DNA of 31,373 nt. Origin: UBA2093 sp044340485 (GTDB taxonomy: Bacteria; Actinomycetota; Acidimicrobiia; Acidimicrobiales; Ilumatobacteraceae). Position numbers and translations under genes: made by a program. Of this stretch, positions 31,268 through 31,373 are shown in pieces. The stretch covers positions 1-31,373 of the forward strand of contig JBIITN010000020.1 of NCBI GenBank assembly GCA_044340485.1, written 5' to 3'. The notes under the pieces are model-generated. The model worked only from the letters and a program-made list of their open reading frames with translations, did not search any database and had not been told where the DNA came from. Every line of letters starts with the position of its first letter. The first letter of the stretch is position 1.

Positions 31268-31373
31268 GCTATACCTAACGCGGCGAGCTCCGCTACCGCT
31301 TTACTCGCCAGCTGCTATACCCAACGCGGCGAGCTCCGCTACCGCTTTACTCGCCAGCTGCTATACCCAACGC
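31268..31373. repeat. 46-bp tandem repeat array running off the window
   Basis: The block starting GCTATACC begins at 31268, 31314 and 31360, a strict 46-base period. The first two units differ at one position (T31276 versus C31322), and the third is cut by the window edge after 14 bases. Each full unit holds an inverted repeat GGCGAG...CTCGCC (31282-31287 with 31304-31309, and again 46 bases on) that could form a hairpin with a 16-base loop. The period is not a multiple of three, so the array is unlikely to be coding. There are no unique spacers, so it is not CRISPR. Being next to the MFS stop, it may add transcript structure. Confidence 0.9.

Noticed and set aside
31268..31373. CRISPR array at the right edge
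   Set aside because: The units are contiguous with no unique spacers, and no cas-like gene is nearby.

Overview
The window looks like a gene-dense chromosomal stretch from an actinobacterium (Actinomycetota). Within that phylum an Acidimicrobiia/Ilumatobacter-like lineage is my best guess, not a demonstrated assignment. The case rests on gene order (argS-lysA-hom-thrC-rho-rpmE-prfA-prmC followed by wecA-atp genes, the arrangement known from mycobacteria), an actinobacterial Glu-type RpiB, a Rho with a long Arg/Glu-rich insertion, and the small AtpZ/AtpI pair ahead of atpB. Base composition looks moderate, not high-GC. There is no prophage, insertion sequence or CRISPR array, and no stretch over 300 bases lacks a gene.

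Layout. Positions 1-807 (minus) hold the N-terminal part of an S9-type peptidase cut by the window edge. It diverges from glpX (842-1828, plus), which ends in an intrinsic terminator. From 1873 to 12903 everything is on the minus strand: rpiB, glyA, wecA, atpZ, atpI, atpB, atpE, two b-type subunit genes, atpH, atpA, atpG, atpD and atpC in transcription order. Positions 12952-16529 (plus) hold a two-gene block, a thiolase-like protein lacking the usual nucleophilic cysteine and a DPP IV-type peptidase. From 16501 to 27461 the minus strand resumes with argS, lysA, hom, thrC, rho, rpmE, an unrecognised 340-residue protein, prfA and prmC. A tRNA-Arg(CCG) lies just upstream of argS on the other strand. 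The right end holds a YqeY-like protein, a DUF2889-like protein, a DoxX-like membrane protein, a DNA methyltransferase (ogt), an MFS exporter, and a 46-bp tandem repeat that runs off the window.

How it fits together. Most genes are core housekeeping: ATP synthesis, lipid-linked sugar transfer for the envelope, one-carbon and pentose metabolism, aspartate-family amino acids, and transcription/translation termination. The region resembles the conserved rho-rpmE-prfA-prmC-(tsaC)-rpiB-glyA-atp order shared by Bacillus and actinobacteria. However, tsaC and thrB are not seen where expected, and an oppositely oriented peptidase/thiolase-like block sits where tsaC is usually found.

The most interesting signals are: (i) a recurrent TAnnnT element 6-10 nt before the start codon of many first genes, suggesting leaderless transcription; (ii) the 46-bp tandem repeat at the right edge; (iii) the unrecognised protein between rpmE and prfA; (iv) the thiolase-like/DPP IV block; and (v) a perfect dyad in front of wecA. 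I did not find a convincing new defence or mobile system.
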